Assembly: GCA_964500965.1 (NCBI GenBank)
Contig: CAZCQZ010000003.1
Span: 1 to 64,000 of the forward strand
Direction of reading: 5' to 3'
From: JAISGQ01 sp964500965
GTDB taxonomy: Bacteria > Bacillota > Clostridia > Oscillospirales > Acutalibacteraceae
Length of the DNA stretch: 64,000 nucleotides
The translations under genes were made by a program, and so were the position numbers. The notes below the pieces were generated by a model. That model saw only the letters and a program-made list of their open reading frames with translations. It made no database searches and was not told the origin of the DNA. Positions 36,095 through 44,422 of this stretch are shown in pieces (within the stretch, counting starts at the first letter, position 1; each line of letters begins with the position of its first letter).

Positions 36095-36128
36095 ATATAC
36101 CACCCCTTTATACTACTGTTTAATCAAG

Positions 36129-36165
36129 AGCTTCCCGAACATTATTTGTCCGGGAAGCTTTGTTT
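36129..36165 (-). terminator. Hairpin after the CinA-sortase gene
   Basis: The 9-bp inverted repeat AGCTTCCCG / CGGGAAGCT lies about 35 bp past the stop of the minus-strand fusion gene. The T-rich tail is better on the plus strand than on the minus strand, so termination strength is uncertain. Confidence 0.45.
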
Positions 36166-36191
36166 TATTGGGGTTTTACACTGTTTTATTA

Positions 36192-38486
36192 TCAGAGTGA
36201 GCCTTTCCACTTGCCCCAGGATTTAGGCATTATGGGGCTCTCTGCCCATGTTACACCCGAAACATCAATGGTTTCATTCTCTCTGACCTTTCTTGCCACA
36301 ATTACCGTTCTGTAATTGCTGTGCTCATAAGAGCAGGTGGAAAGAGTCAGCAGCTCATCGTCCGTGGTAACAGCTATCGCCGCTTCGGTGTTTATTACGG
36401 AATGCTTTCTTACATCGGTAATAAATGCCTGGAAATCAAGAGGATCTGCCAGCGCATCTCCCAACTTCATAAAGTTAAAGGACGGCGCGCCGTTATTTTC
36501 CTTTGCATCTATTTTCATTATCGCAAAGATTACCCACTGACCCTCATCGTAAATAGTATCAAAGGATATTACGGGATTCTGCTTATAGAAGCTTAAATCA
36601 TCGTACTTTATAAGGTTATTGAACATCAGACCGCTTTTCATGTGATGTCCGTACACAACAATGTTCGGCTGCTTGACGCCGTATTCGAGCTTAAGGCGGT
36701 AATCGGCAAAAATTGCACCGTTTCTGTTGCTTTCACCCTTAAAGTCGTGCTTGAGGTAATAATTGTTGTCCTTTCCGTCCTTGTCCTGAACAACGATATA
36801 GTCAATATCGGTATTCGGAACAGTTATCCAGCCCACTGTGTCCGGATATTTTTCAACAAGCTCGGAGAATTTAAGCAGTCTGTTTTGCGAATCACGGGGT
36901 AAATCCCTGTCCGCCACCGTAACTCCGCTCCAAATACCGTTTTGAGCCGATTGCACGTCGTTTGATTCGTAATACTGCGACACCTTTGACAGGTCGCTTT
37001 TAGAAGCTCGGTCCTGTAATTCGCGATTAAGAAGATATCCGCCTGAGCCTAAGAATCCGGCAAGTGCGACAACAAACAGAATTGTTCTGATAATGTCTCC
37101 GACACTTCTTTTCTGCTTCTGTCTGCCGGACGAGCCTACAACAGATGACCTTCTGCCTCTGTGGGAAGTGGCGTTTGAATTGTCCAGATAGGTGTCCTTA
37201 AAGTTATCTGCCAACACCTCATAGCCCGGCATTAGATTCGGCAAGGTTTCAACATAAATTCGTACGAGGTTAAGGGCATGAGATGCCGCAACCTGACGTA
37301 CATAGTCTCTGTCCATGCCCGGTTTCTGAATAAGTACCTTTTTAACCCAAACTCTTTCCTTGTCGGCAAGAGCTATGAAAACCAGACCTACCGGTCTTTG
37401 CGGTGTGCCGCCGCCCGGTCCTGCGATACCCGTTGTGGAAACGGCAAGAGAGCTGCCTGCAAGTCTTCTTGCACCTACTGCCATCGCCGCGGCAGCTTCC
37501 GGCGAAACTGCGCCGAACTTCTGAATAACGGCATTTGAAACTCCCAGAACATCCGCCTTTTTTGTGCTCGAATAGGTTGACGCACCTATTTCAAAAACCT
37601 TGGACGCGCCGGAAATATCGGTGATTCGCTTTGAGATAATACCTGCGGTACAGCTTTCCGCAGTGGAAAGGGTCATATTATTCTCTTTCAGCTCACGCAC
37701 AACAACTTCTTCAAGTCCGCTGACGTTCATGCCGTAGGCATCTGAGCCGAATATCTGCAAAATTTCCTTAATAAGCGGAGCGGCAAGGTTTCGCGCCGAT
37801 TCCTCCGTATCGGTTTTGGAGGTAACGCGAATTTGCACCTCACCTGTATTTTCAATACAGGTAATGGTCGGGTTTCTGCTTTCCTTTAAGTAGCCCAGGC
37901 GTTCCTCGACCTCATGAACGCTTATGCCCATTGAAAACACGCTTATTGTCTGAGAGAAAACAGCACCGTCTGTAAGCTGTTTCAGATATTGGATAACATA
38001 GCTTCTGACCATCGGCACAAGCTCAACGGTGGACGACGGCAACATAACAATACACTGCTTACTGCTTCGTATTGCACAGCCCGGACACATGCCGCTGTCA
38101 TTTCTGAAAACAACCGAGCCGGCAGGCATATCCGCCATTGACATGATAATATCATCAGCTTCTATACCGTTCTGCTGGCAGTATTCTATAATGCGCTTTT
38201 CACTTTTGTCATGGCGCACCATTTGCAGACCCAAAGCATCGCAAACCGTCTGCTTCGTAATGTCCTCCGCGTTCGGTCCCATGCCGCCTACAAGGAGAAT
38301 AACATCGCTACGCGTCAGTGCAACACTCAGCAGGTCACTTAGTCTGTCGGGGTCAAAGCCTGCTGTGTTCTGACAGTAAATATTAACGTCGATGTTTGCA
38401 AGCTCCTTAACCAGAAAAGTCTGATTACTGTTGATTTGGTCGCCTATGAGCAGTTCCGTACCGATATTGATAAGTTCCGCATTCAT
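36192..38486 (-). CDS. CinA-sortase B fusion protein
   Basis: 764 residues in one open frame with GGAGGG 9 nt before the ATG. Residues 1-170: CinA N-terminal MoCF/COG1058 domain (AELINIGTELLIGDQINSN, VGGMGPNAEDITKQTV). Residues 258-415: CinA C-terminal nicotinamide-nucleotide amidohydrolase domain (LSTAESCTAGIISKRI, STTGIAGPGGGTP). Residues 416-462: linker, Ser and basic-rich. Residues 465-487: one membrane helix. Residues 500-764: class B sortase with catalytic His in YGHH (614-615), Cys718 in TLSTC and Arg726. The topology makes sense: CinA in the cytosol, sortase outside. I know CinA and sortase B only as separate proteins. It follows thiI by 34 bp. Confidence 0.9.
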   Translation of the reverse strand: MNAELINIGTELLIGDQINSNQTFLVKELANIDVNIYCQNTAGFDPDRLSDLLSVALTRSDVILLVGGMGPNAEDITKQTVCDALGLQMVRHDKSEKRIIEYCQQNGIEADDIIMSMADMPAGSVVFRNDSGMCPGCAIRSSKQCIVMLPSSTVELVPMVRSYVIQYLKQLTDGAVFSQTISVFSMGISVHEVEERLGYLKESRNPTITCIENTGEVQIRVTSKTDTEESARNLAAPLIKEILQIFGSDAYGMNVSGLEEVVVRELKENNMTLSTAESCTAGIISKRITDISGASKVFEIGASTYSSTKKADVLGVSNAVIQKFGAVSPEAAAAMAVGARRLAGSSLAVSTTGIAGPGGGTPQRPVGLVFIALADKERVWVKKVLIQKPGMDRDYVRQVAASHALNLVRIYVETLPNLMPGYEVLADNFKDTYLDNSNATSHRGRRSSVVGSSGRQKQKRSVGDIIRTILFVVALAGFLGSGGYLLNRELQDRASKSDLSKVSQYYESNDVQSAQNGIWSGVTVADRDLPRDSQNRLLKFSELVEKYPDTVGWITVPNTDIDYIVVQDKDGKDNNYYLKHDFKGESNRNGAIFADYRLKLEYGVKQPNIVVYGHHMKSGLMFNNLIKYDDLSFYKQNPVISFDTIYDEGQWVIFAIMKIDAKENNGAPSFNFMKLGDALADPLDFQAFITDVRKHSVINTEAAIAVTTDDELLTLSTCSYEHSNYRTVIVARKVRENETIDVSGVTWAESPIMPKSWGKWKGSL

Positions 38487-38520
38487 TCAGCCAATCCCTC
38501 CTTAGGCTTTATCACAAAAA

Positions 38521-39699
38521 TCAATTCATATCGGGAGTTACCCAAACAATTTTGCTGTTCTTTCTCGCTTCGTTCATCATTTCTTCTATATCCAGAGCAT
38601 TTTCCGCTTCAATTACATTTTTAAGCACAGGTCTTGTTTTCGGGTGCTTGGGAGTGAACACCGTACAGCAATCTTCAAATGGCAATATTGATGTTTCAAA
38701 TGTGTCGATTTTTCGCGCAATTGCAATGATTTCGTCCTTATCCATGCCGACCAGAGGTCTGAGAATCGGCATTCCGGCGGCATTGTCGGTACATTCAATC
38801 GCTTTCAGGGTCTGGCTTGCAACCTGCCCAACACTTTCGCCGCTTATCATTGCGGAGGCGTTATTAAAGCGTGCAAGCTTTTCGGTAATCTTTATCATTA
38901 TTCTTCTCATGATAATCGTGAAAAGCTCCTCCGGCACACCGTCTCTTATGGCAACCTGCACATCGGTAAAGGGTACTACGTACAGCTTTATAGGTCCGTG
39001 CCACTGTGAAACTTTTGAGAGCAGGTCGATTACCTTGCGCTCCGCTCTTTCGCTTGTATAGGGCGGCGATGCAAAATGCACCGCAAAAACGTCAAGTCCG
39101 CGCTTTGCCATCATCCATGCCGCAACAGGTGAATCTATTCCGCCTGAAATCATCACGGCGGCTTTTCCGCCTGTTCCGACGGGCAGTCCGCCTGCACCTC
39201 TTATGGGATTGCCGTGAATATACGCCGCAAAGTCTCGTATTTCAACCATTACCACGATGTCCGGATTATGCACGTCCACCTTTAAATGAGGAAATTTTTC
39301 AAGCAGGAAGCCGCCTACTTCTTCGCAAATTTCGGGGCTTTTCATGGGAAAGCTTTTATCCGAACGCTTTGCCTCAACTTTAAAGGTTTTGGCATCAAGA
39401 AGCTGGGGTGCAAGATATTCCTCTGCGGTTTTCAGAATAACATCAAACTGCTTTTCGCACATTGCCGCACGGGAAAGTGCGGCAATTCCGAATACCTTTG
39501 CCGTTCTTTCAACCGCCTCGTCCATACAGTCCGGGTCTTCCGGCATAATGTGCATTGTGGACTGCGCTCTGCGTATTTCCACAGCACCGAGAGGTTTAAG
39601 GGCGTTCTTTATATTTTTCATCAGAGCTTCCTCAAAGGTTCTTCGGTTAAGTCCTTTCAGTGCAAGCTCACCGTTTTTTACGAGTATTACTTCTTTCAA
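38521..39699 (-). CDS. thiI: tRNA 4-thiouridine synthase ThiI
   Basis: About 392 residues. N-terminal ferredoxin-like and THUMP domains (about 1-165), then a PP-loop pyrophosphatase domain with GKAAVMISGGIDSPVAAWMMAKRG. The C-terminal rhodanese domain of the E. coli type is missing, as usual in Firmicutes. The start is a TTG giving LKEVILVKNGELALKG, which matches the family's normal N-terminus, with AAAGGA upstream. An in-frame ATG further up overlaps the desulfurase gene. Paired with a cysteine desulfurase that supplies sulfur. Confidence 0.93.
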   Translation of the reverse strand: MKEVILVKNGELALKGLNRRTFEEALMKNIKNALKPLGAVEIRRAQSTMHIMPEDPDCMDEAVERTAKVFGIAALSRAAMCEKQFDVILKTAEEYLAPQLLDAKTFKVEAKRSDKSFPMKSPEICEEVGGFLLEKFPHLKVDVHNPDIVVMVEIRDFAAYIHGNPIRGAGGLPVGTGGKAAVMISGGIDSPVAAWMMAKRGLDVFAVHFASPPYTSERAERKVIDLLSKVSQWHGPIKLYVVPFTDVQVAIRDGVPEELFTIIMRRIMIKITEKLARFNNASAMISGESVGQVASQTLKAIECTDNAAGMPILRPLVGMDKDEIIAIARKIDTFETSILPFEDCCTVFTPKHPKTRPVLKNVIEAENALDIEEMMNEARKNSKIVWVTPDMN

Positions 39700-39718
39700 G
39701 AAAAGGATTCCTTTCCAA

Positions 39719-40849
39719 TCAGTATTTAAGCTTTGCAAGCCCGTCCTTTAGGGCTTCTGCCAGCATATCAATATCTTCCGTAGTATTAAATTTTGAAAAG
39801 CTTATTCTAAGGGCAGTGTCTATTCTCTTTGGTGAAAATCCCATTTCGGACAAAACATGACTGGGCTGTCCCTTTGCACAAGCCGAGCCGCTGGAGCAGT
39901 ATATCCCCCTGCTCTCGAGATAGTGCAGCATTATTTCGGAACGCACCTTGTTTGTGCTGAAATTCACTATATAAGGTATCGAATTATCGCCGCTATTGAC
40001 GGTAATTCCGTCAATTTCCGACAATCTTTCCAGAAGGTGATTTCTGAGCTTTTCGGCACTCTCTGCCTGTTTGCTTAAATCCGGCAGCTCTCTGACAGCT
40101 TCGCCAAACGCCGCAATGAGCGGCACTGCCTGTGTTCCGGGGCGAAGCTTTTTCTGTTGTTCGCCGCCGAAAAGCATGGGCAATATTCTTGTTCCTTTTT
40201 TGATATAAAGTGCTCCTGTTCCTTTAGGACCGTGAATTTTGTGAGCGGTAACCGTAAGCAAATCACAGCCGAGGGCATTTACTTTTACGGGAATTTTGCC
40301 AAACGCCTGTACCGCATCGCAATGCAACAGTGCCGGTGCTTTTGCGGCTTTTATCGCTCTTGCGGCGGCTTGTACCGGTTGAACGGAGCCGACTTCGTTA
40401 TTTACAAGCATAATTGAAACAAATATTGTTTTATCGTTTACCGCATCGAAAATATCCTTTTCCGAAATAACTCCGTTGCTGTCCGGTTTTAATTTAATCA
40501 GTTCAAAGCCCTGCTTTTCAAGATACTCGCAGGCTTCAAGCACGGAGTGATGCTCAATTGCGGTAGTTACTATTCTGTTGCCGAGACGCTTTTTGGCGTT
40601 GACAATACCGAAAACAGCGGTATTGTTGCTTTCCGTTCCGCCGGAGGTAAAAATCAGCTCATCTGCTGTACACCCAAGCTTTGCGGCAATTGCACGCTGT
40701 GCATCAATAATATATTCCTCGGCGTCCATTCCCTTTCGGTGAAGTGATGACGGATTGCCGTAATTTTCAGTCATTGCTTCAAGTGCTTTCCGTGCCGCAG
40801 AATCGGAAACACAGGTTGTAGCACTGTTATCAAGATAGACCTCGCTCAA
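39719..40849 (-). CDS. Cysteine desulfurase, NifS/IscS family
   Basis: About 376 residues. PLP enzyme releasing sulfur from cysteine. VYLDNSATT at the start, FTSGGTESNN, TAHKIHGPKGTGALY with the PLP Lys, LRPGTQ, and the persulfide Cys in CSSGSACAKG. Next to thiI, as in many Firmicutes, so it most likely feeds tRNA s4U and thiamine sulfur transfer. Start: TTG 9 nt after GGAGG; a TTG six bases earlier is too close to the site. Confidence 0.94.
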   Translation of the reverse strand: MSEVYLDNSATTCVSDSAARKALEAMTENYGNPSSLHRKGMDAEEYIIDAQRAIAAKLGCTADELIFTSGGTESNNTAVFGIVNAKKRLGNRIVTTAIEHHSVLEACEYLEKQGFELIKLKPDSNGVISEKDIFDAVNDKTIFVSIMLVNNEVGSVQPVQAAARAIKAAKAPALLHCDAVQAFGKIPVKVNALGCDLLTVTAHKIHGPKGTGALYIKKGTRILPMLFGGEQQKKLRPGTQAVPLIAAFGEAVRELPDLSKQAESAEKLRNHLLERLSEIDGITVNSGDNSIPYIVNFSTNKVRSEIMLHYLESRGIYCSSGSACAKGQPSHVLSEMGFSPKRIDTALRISFSKFNTTEDIDMLAEALKDGLAKLKY

Positions 40850-41005
40850 TCGCAAAGCCCTCCTCTGCCTATTATCTGAATAATTATATACCTAAACTCG
40901 CCGGATTACAAGGTTTTGACATTAGATTGTAACCGTTTTGGGCAAAAAATTGTTATTTTACAACATCGTATAGGCATTTTGCAATAAAGCCGCAAAATCA
41001 GGATA

Positions 41006-41034
41006 TTGACACGCTTTTCATGTTACTATATAAT
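41006..41034 (+). promoter_or_regulatory. Consensus sigma-A promoter of the YcxB-like gene
   Basis: TTGACA and TATAAT, both perfect, separated by 17 bp. The start site is near 41041, leaving a leader of about 25 nt. Confidence 0.85.
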
Positions 41035-41066
41035 TAGTTTTAACAACATTGAAAGAGGGTATAAAT

Positions 41067-41618
41067 TTGCTTGAATTTAATTATTCAATCACCGATGAGG
41101 ATTATCTCAGATTCAACACCCATCAGGTTTTAAGCATCGATGCAGGAAAAAAGGATTTAAATACCTATCGACGCAGATTAATTTTTACTTCCCTTTGTTT
41201 ATTCCTTATCGTTGTGTTAATCAGCAATGATTTGGTACTGACAATCTTTGAATCTGTTTTTTTGGGGATTCTACTGCTTATTATGCTTCTGCTTTCAAAA
41301 CAGAATTATCTGCGCGCTATCAGGCGACATCTGAATAAATTGAAAAAGGAAAACCTTCCGCTTCCATACACTCCCGAATATAACCTGAGCTTCGGTGACG
41401 ACAGCTTTACCAATACATCAAAAGGTATTGCCACCACATTTAATTATTCTGTTGTTGATACAGTTTGGGTAACGCCTACGGATATTTACATTTATGTAAA
41501 TTCCATATCGGCAATAATCATACCGTTTACCGCTTTCTCTTCAGTCGATGAAATCAACAGTCTAATCGGTTTTCTCTCTACAAAGGTTGACCATTCCAAA
41601 TTTAAAAGTGCAAAGTAA
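41067..41618 (+). CDS. YcxB-like membrane protein
   Basis: About 183 residues. A short N-terminal segment (EFNYSITDEDYLRFNTHQ), two adjacent membrane helices (about 37-75), then a cytosolic C-terminal part with YNLSFGDDSFTN and SVVDTVWVTPTDIYIYVNSISAIIIPFTAF, the YcxB-like (PF14317) pattern. Function not known. The start codon is TTG with GAGGG upstream. It is monocistronic, between a consensus promoter and a terminator. Confidence 0.78.
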   Translation: MLEFNYSITDEDYLRFNTHQVLSIDAGKKDLNTYRRRLIFTSLCLFLIVVLISNDLVLTIFESVFLGILLLIMLLLSKQNYLRAIRRHLNKLKKENLPLPYTPEYNLSFGDDSFTNTSKGIATTFNYSVVDTVWVTPTDIYIYVNSISAIIIPFTAFSSVDEINSLIGFLSTKVDHSKFKSAK

Positions 41619-41627
41619 ATCAAATTT

Positions 41628-41668
41628 AACGCCCTGCAAGCCGTAGGTTGGCTTACAGGGCGTTTTCA
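41628..41668. terminator. Terminator between the YcxB-like gene and secF
   Basis: A 15-bp stem with one mismatch (AACGCCCTG-AAGCC / GGCTT-CAGGGCGTT) is followed by TTTTC on the plus strand and T-rich sequence on the minus strand. Confidence 0.85.
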
Positions 41669-41676
41669 CTTATTGA

Positions 41677-42867
41677 TTAAAACTTTTTCTTTTCCTTTTC
41701 GGCTTTCTTTTCCTGCCACATTACCCAAAGTATGTTGGAAATAAACAGTGAGCTGTAGCAGCCGGAAATTATACCGAACAGCATGGGTACTGCAAAGCTG
41801 AGAATAGAGCTGATACCGAATATCAATGCAACTATTACAACCGCTAGTACAGACATGAGGAACGTAAGGTTTGTATAAATTGTACGTGCAAGGGTTTCGT
41901 TAATACTTCTGTTGACAAGCTGGGCAACGGGAATCTTCTTGCCGAGCTTCTTTTTGTTTTCTCTTACGCGGTCGTAAATAACGATTGTGGAGTTAAGGGT
42001 ATAACCGATAATCGTAAGAATTACAGCAAAGAAGTTATCGTCAATGGGGAAGTCGAAAACAACAAATGCGGTGAAAGCAACAAAGCAGTCGTTGATAACG
42101 GCAACAATCGCGGTAAGTCCTGCGGAGAAGCCGCCAATCTTTCTGAATCTGAATGCAACATAAAGCACCATCAGAACAGATGCGATTATCATTGCAACCA
42201 GGCATTTGCCGAGAAATTCCTTGCCCATAACAGGGTCAACGGAGCTTACGGAAACAACCTCGAAATCAATGTTTGTATACTTCATTTCAAGTGCTTCCTC
42301 AAGCTTTCCGCCTGCTTCCTTGCTAACGGCACGCTTATCGGCAAGCTCAATTGAAACGGACTTCTCTGTTCCGCCCTCAGTCTGTATTCTGGAGCTGAAG
42401 CTGACACTGACATCGCCCTTGAGCATCTGAGAAGCAATGCTTCTGATTTCTTCCTTATCAAGCTCGGTTGCTTCGGTGGGAATTATATCAAGCTCGGAGG
42501 GGTCGGGAATTGCGTATATATCTGTTTTTTCAACGGCATCGCCGTCCGACAGCACATCACTGCCTGACATGGCATCGCTTGCCGTCACGTCTGCACCCGA
42601 TACCGCAATATACGTATCTCTTGCGCCAAGCACCTCATCTGTCGGCGTTACATCGGTAGCCGAAGCATCTGTAGGTGTTACATCGGCAGAGCTTACATTC
42701 TCAATAACGGTGTAATTATACTTCAAAATGGTACCGCCGGTAAACTTAATATCAAAGCTCAATCCGTTGATGATAAGAAACAGCAGACAAACAGCGATGA
42801 TAGCCGCCGTAACTATAAGAACAGGCTTTTTCTTACCGACAAAATCAATATTCCTGTTATTAAGCAT
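41677..42867 (-). CDS. secF: Protein translocase subunit SecF with a Thr/Ser/Asp-rich insert
   Basis: About 396 residues. Six helices: the first at about 15-33, the others after residue 200, with FTGGTILKY at the first periplasmic strand, VDPVMGKEF, TIIGYTLNSTIVIYDRVREN and RSINETLARTIYTNLTF typical of SecF. Between FTGGTILKYNY and the next conserved stretch lies an extra run of about 80 residues (57-137) rich in D, S, T, V and A, with repeats of DVTPTD and SGADVTASD. ATG after GGAGG, overlapping secD by 8 bp. Works with SecD to pull proteins through SecYEG using the proton motive force. Confidence 0.95.
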   Translation of the reverse strand: MLNNRNIDFVGKKKPVLIVTAAIIAVCLLFLIINGLSFDIKFTGGTILKYNYTVIENVSSADVTPTDASATDVTPTDEVLGARDTYIAVSGADVTASDAMSGSDVLSDGDAVEKTDIYAIPDPSELDIIPTEATELDKEEIRSIASQMLKGDVSVSFSSRIQTEGGTEKSVSIELADKRAVSKEAGGKLEEALEMKYTNIDFEVVSVSSVDPVMGKEFLGKCLVAMIIASVLMVLYVAFRFRKIGGFSAGLTAIVAVINDCFVAFTAFVVFDFPIDDNFFAVILTIIGYTLNSTIVIYDRVRENKKKLGKKIPVAQLVNRSINETLARTIYTNLTFLMSVLAVVIVALIFGISSILSFAVPMLFGIISGCYSSLFISNILWVMWQEKKAEKEKKKF

Positions 42868-44290
42868 TATCAACACCTCCGTAAAGTGATTTCTTTCTGA
42901 AGATGCCGAATCCGGATACAGATTTAAGCATAATCTTTGTGACAAACAGACCGAATACTATATTCAGCACTGCGCCTGCAAACATGGTGCAGCCGAATGA
43001 ATAGATTGTGCCGGTGGTTGCCGGTCCGAACATAAAGAGGAACGGTGAAAGAACCTTGCTCCAAATTGTAGTTGTAGGTCCGAAAACGCCCATAAGAATA
43101 ATCGCAACAATCATATTGGTGATGTTTCCGTCAACGATTGCGGAAATGCTTTCGCTTGTACCGCGGTCAATAGCACCGTCAAGTGACTTGCCTGCCGCAA
43201 GTTCTTCCTTGATTCTCTCTGCGGTAATGATGTTTGCATCAACCTGCATACCGACAGAAAGAATGATACCGGCAATACCGGGAATCGTGAGCGTGAAGCT
43301 GTTCACGCTGGGGAAGAATCCCGAAACAATGGCAATAGTACATGCAACCTGACCGAGAAGTGCAAAGCATGCAACCACGCCGGGCAGACGGTACTTGATT
43401 ACCATAAACACTGCGATAAGTACAAACGCAAGAATGCCGGCAATAAGCATTGCAACCAGCGAATCCTTACCAAGCTCCGCATCAATAATGTCAAATTCAA
43501 CTACGTTCAGCTTAAAGGGCAGTGCGCCGTCATTGATTGAAGCTGCCAGTGCCTTTGCGGAATCGGAGTCAAAGTTACCGGTAATGGTAGCCTGACCGCC
43601 GCTGATTACCTGATTGACCAGCGGTGTGGAAAGATGTACAAATCCGTCATTGGTGTTGAGCCAAATGGAAATGTAGCTGCCGAGCTGACGACTTGTTGCC
43701 TGCTCAAAAAGCAGTGCGCCCTCGTCGGTAAGGTTGAGGACAACGCAGTTTTCGTTGGTATCACCGCTCAGTGCCGCCTCAGCGGAAGCGATATGTTCGC
43801 CCTTTATCGAAACATTGAGCTGATTGTAATTTGAATCATAATAGATTTTTTCATCACCGACGGTCATTTCGTACACCGCATCGGGTGAGCCGTCAAAGAA
43901 AAACACTTCCGTACTTGCCGCCAGCTCATCAATTGTAGCCTGCGGATCCTGTACCTCTCCGTCTTTCCAGGGGAACGAAAGAATTACTCTGTCCTCTGCG
44001 GCATCAAGATACATCTCGTAATCGGTTATGTTTTTGTTTACAAGACGTGTTCCGAGAATATCTCTCAGAGTTTCCATCTGCTTATCAGTGGCATCTGTTC
44101 CTGCTTCAGGTCCGAATGTAACACTTACACCACCCTGAATGTCAGTGCCCCATCTAATGTCCTTTGCACCGCGGATATAGGTCTTTTTCAAGTCACCATA
44201 GCTTCCGTAAACGCCGAAAAACGACAGATACGAGAACAGCAGAATGGCGACGGCAAGAACTATCGCCCACGGCTTGCCGATTCGCTTCAT
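42860..44290 (-). CDS. secD: Protein translocase subunit SecD
   Basis: 476 residues. First helix at about 8-26, then IRWGTDIQGGVSVTF, a large extracytoplasmic domain with the P1-like region, and a five-helix C-terminal half with PGIAGIILSVGMQVDANIITAERIKEEL, TSESISAIVDGNITNMIVAIIL. Separate SecD and SecF genes overlap by 8 bp. GGAGG precedes the ATG. Confidence 0.96.
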   Translation of the reverse strand: MKRIGKPWAIVLAVAILLFSYLSFFGVYGSYGDLKKTYIRGAKDIRWGTDIQGGVSVTFGPEAGTDATDKQMETLRDILGTRLVNKNITDYEMYLDAAEDRVILSFPWKDGEVQDPQATIDELAASTEVFFFDGSPDAVYEMTVGDEKIYYDSNYNQLNVSIKGEHIASAEAALSGDTNENCVVLNLTDEGALLFEQATSRQLGSYISIWLNTNDGFVHLSTPLVNQVISGGQATITGNFDSDSAKALAASINDGALPFKLNVVEFDIIDAELGKDSLVAMLIAGILAFVLIAVFMVIKYRLPGVVACFALLGQVACTIAIVSGFFPSVNSFTLTIPGIAGIILSVGMQVDANIITAERIKEELAAGKSLDGAIDRGTSESISAIVDGNITNMIVAIILMGVFGPTTTIWSKVLSPFLFMFGPATTGTIYSFGCTMFAGAVLNIVFGLFVTKIMLKSVSGFGIFRKKSLYGGVDNA

Positions 44291-44358
44291 GCTTTTTCCT
44301 CCTAAATTTTGCTTCGTCTTTTTGCTTCGCCCATAATCTGCGTAAGCACAACAAAATA

Positions 44359-44387
44359 ATTATAAAATCGCAATTTAATTTTGTCAA
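44359..44387 (-). promoter_or_regulatory. Consensus promoter of secDF
   Basis: On the minus strand TTGACA and TATAAT, both perfect, separated by 17 bp, about 70 bp upstream of secD. Confidence 0.82.
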
Positions 44388-44422
44388 TGCAATTACTACA
44401 AATTATGCCCTGTTCCGCCTGT

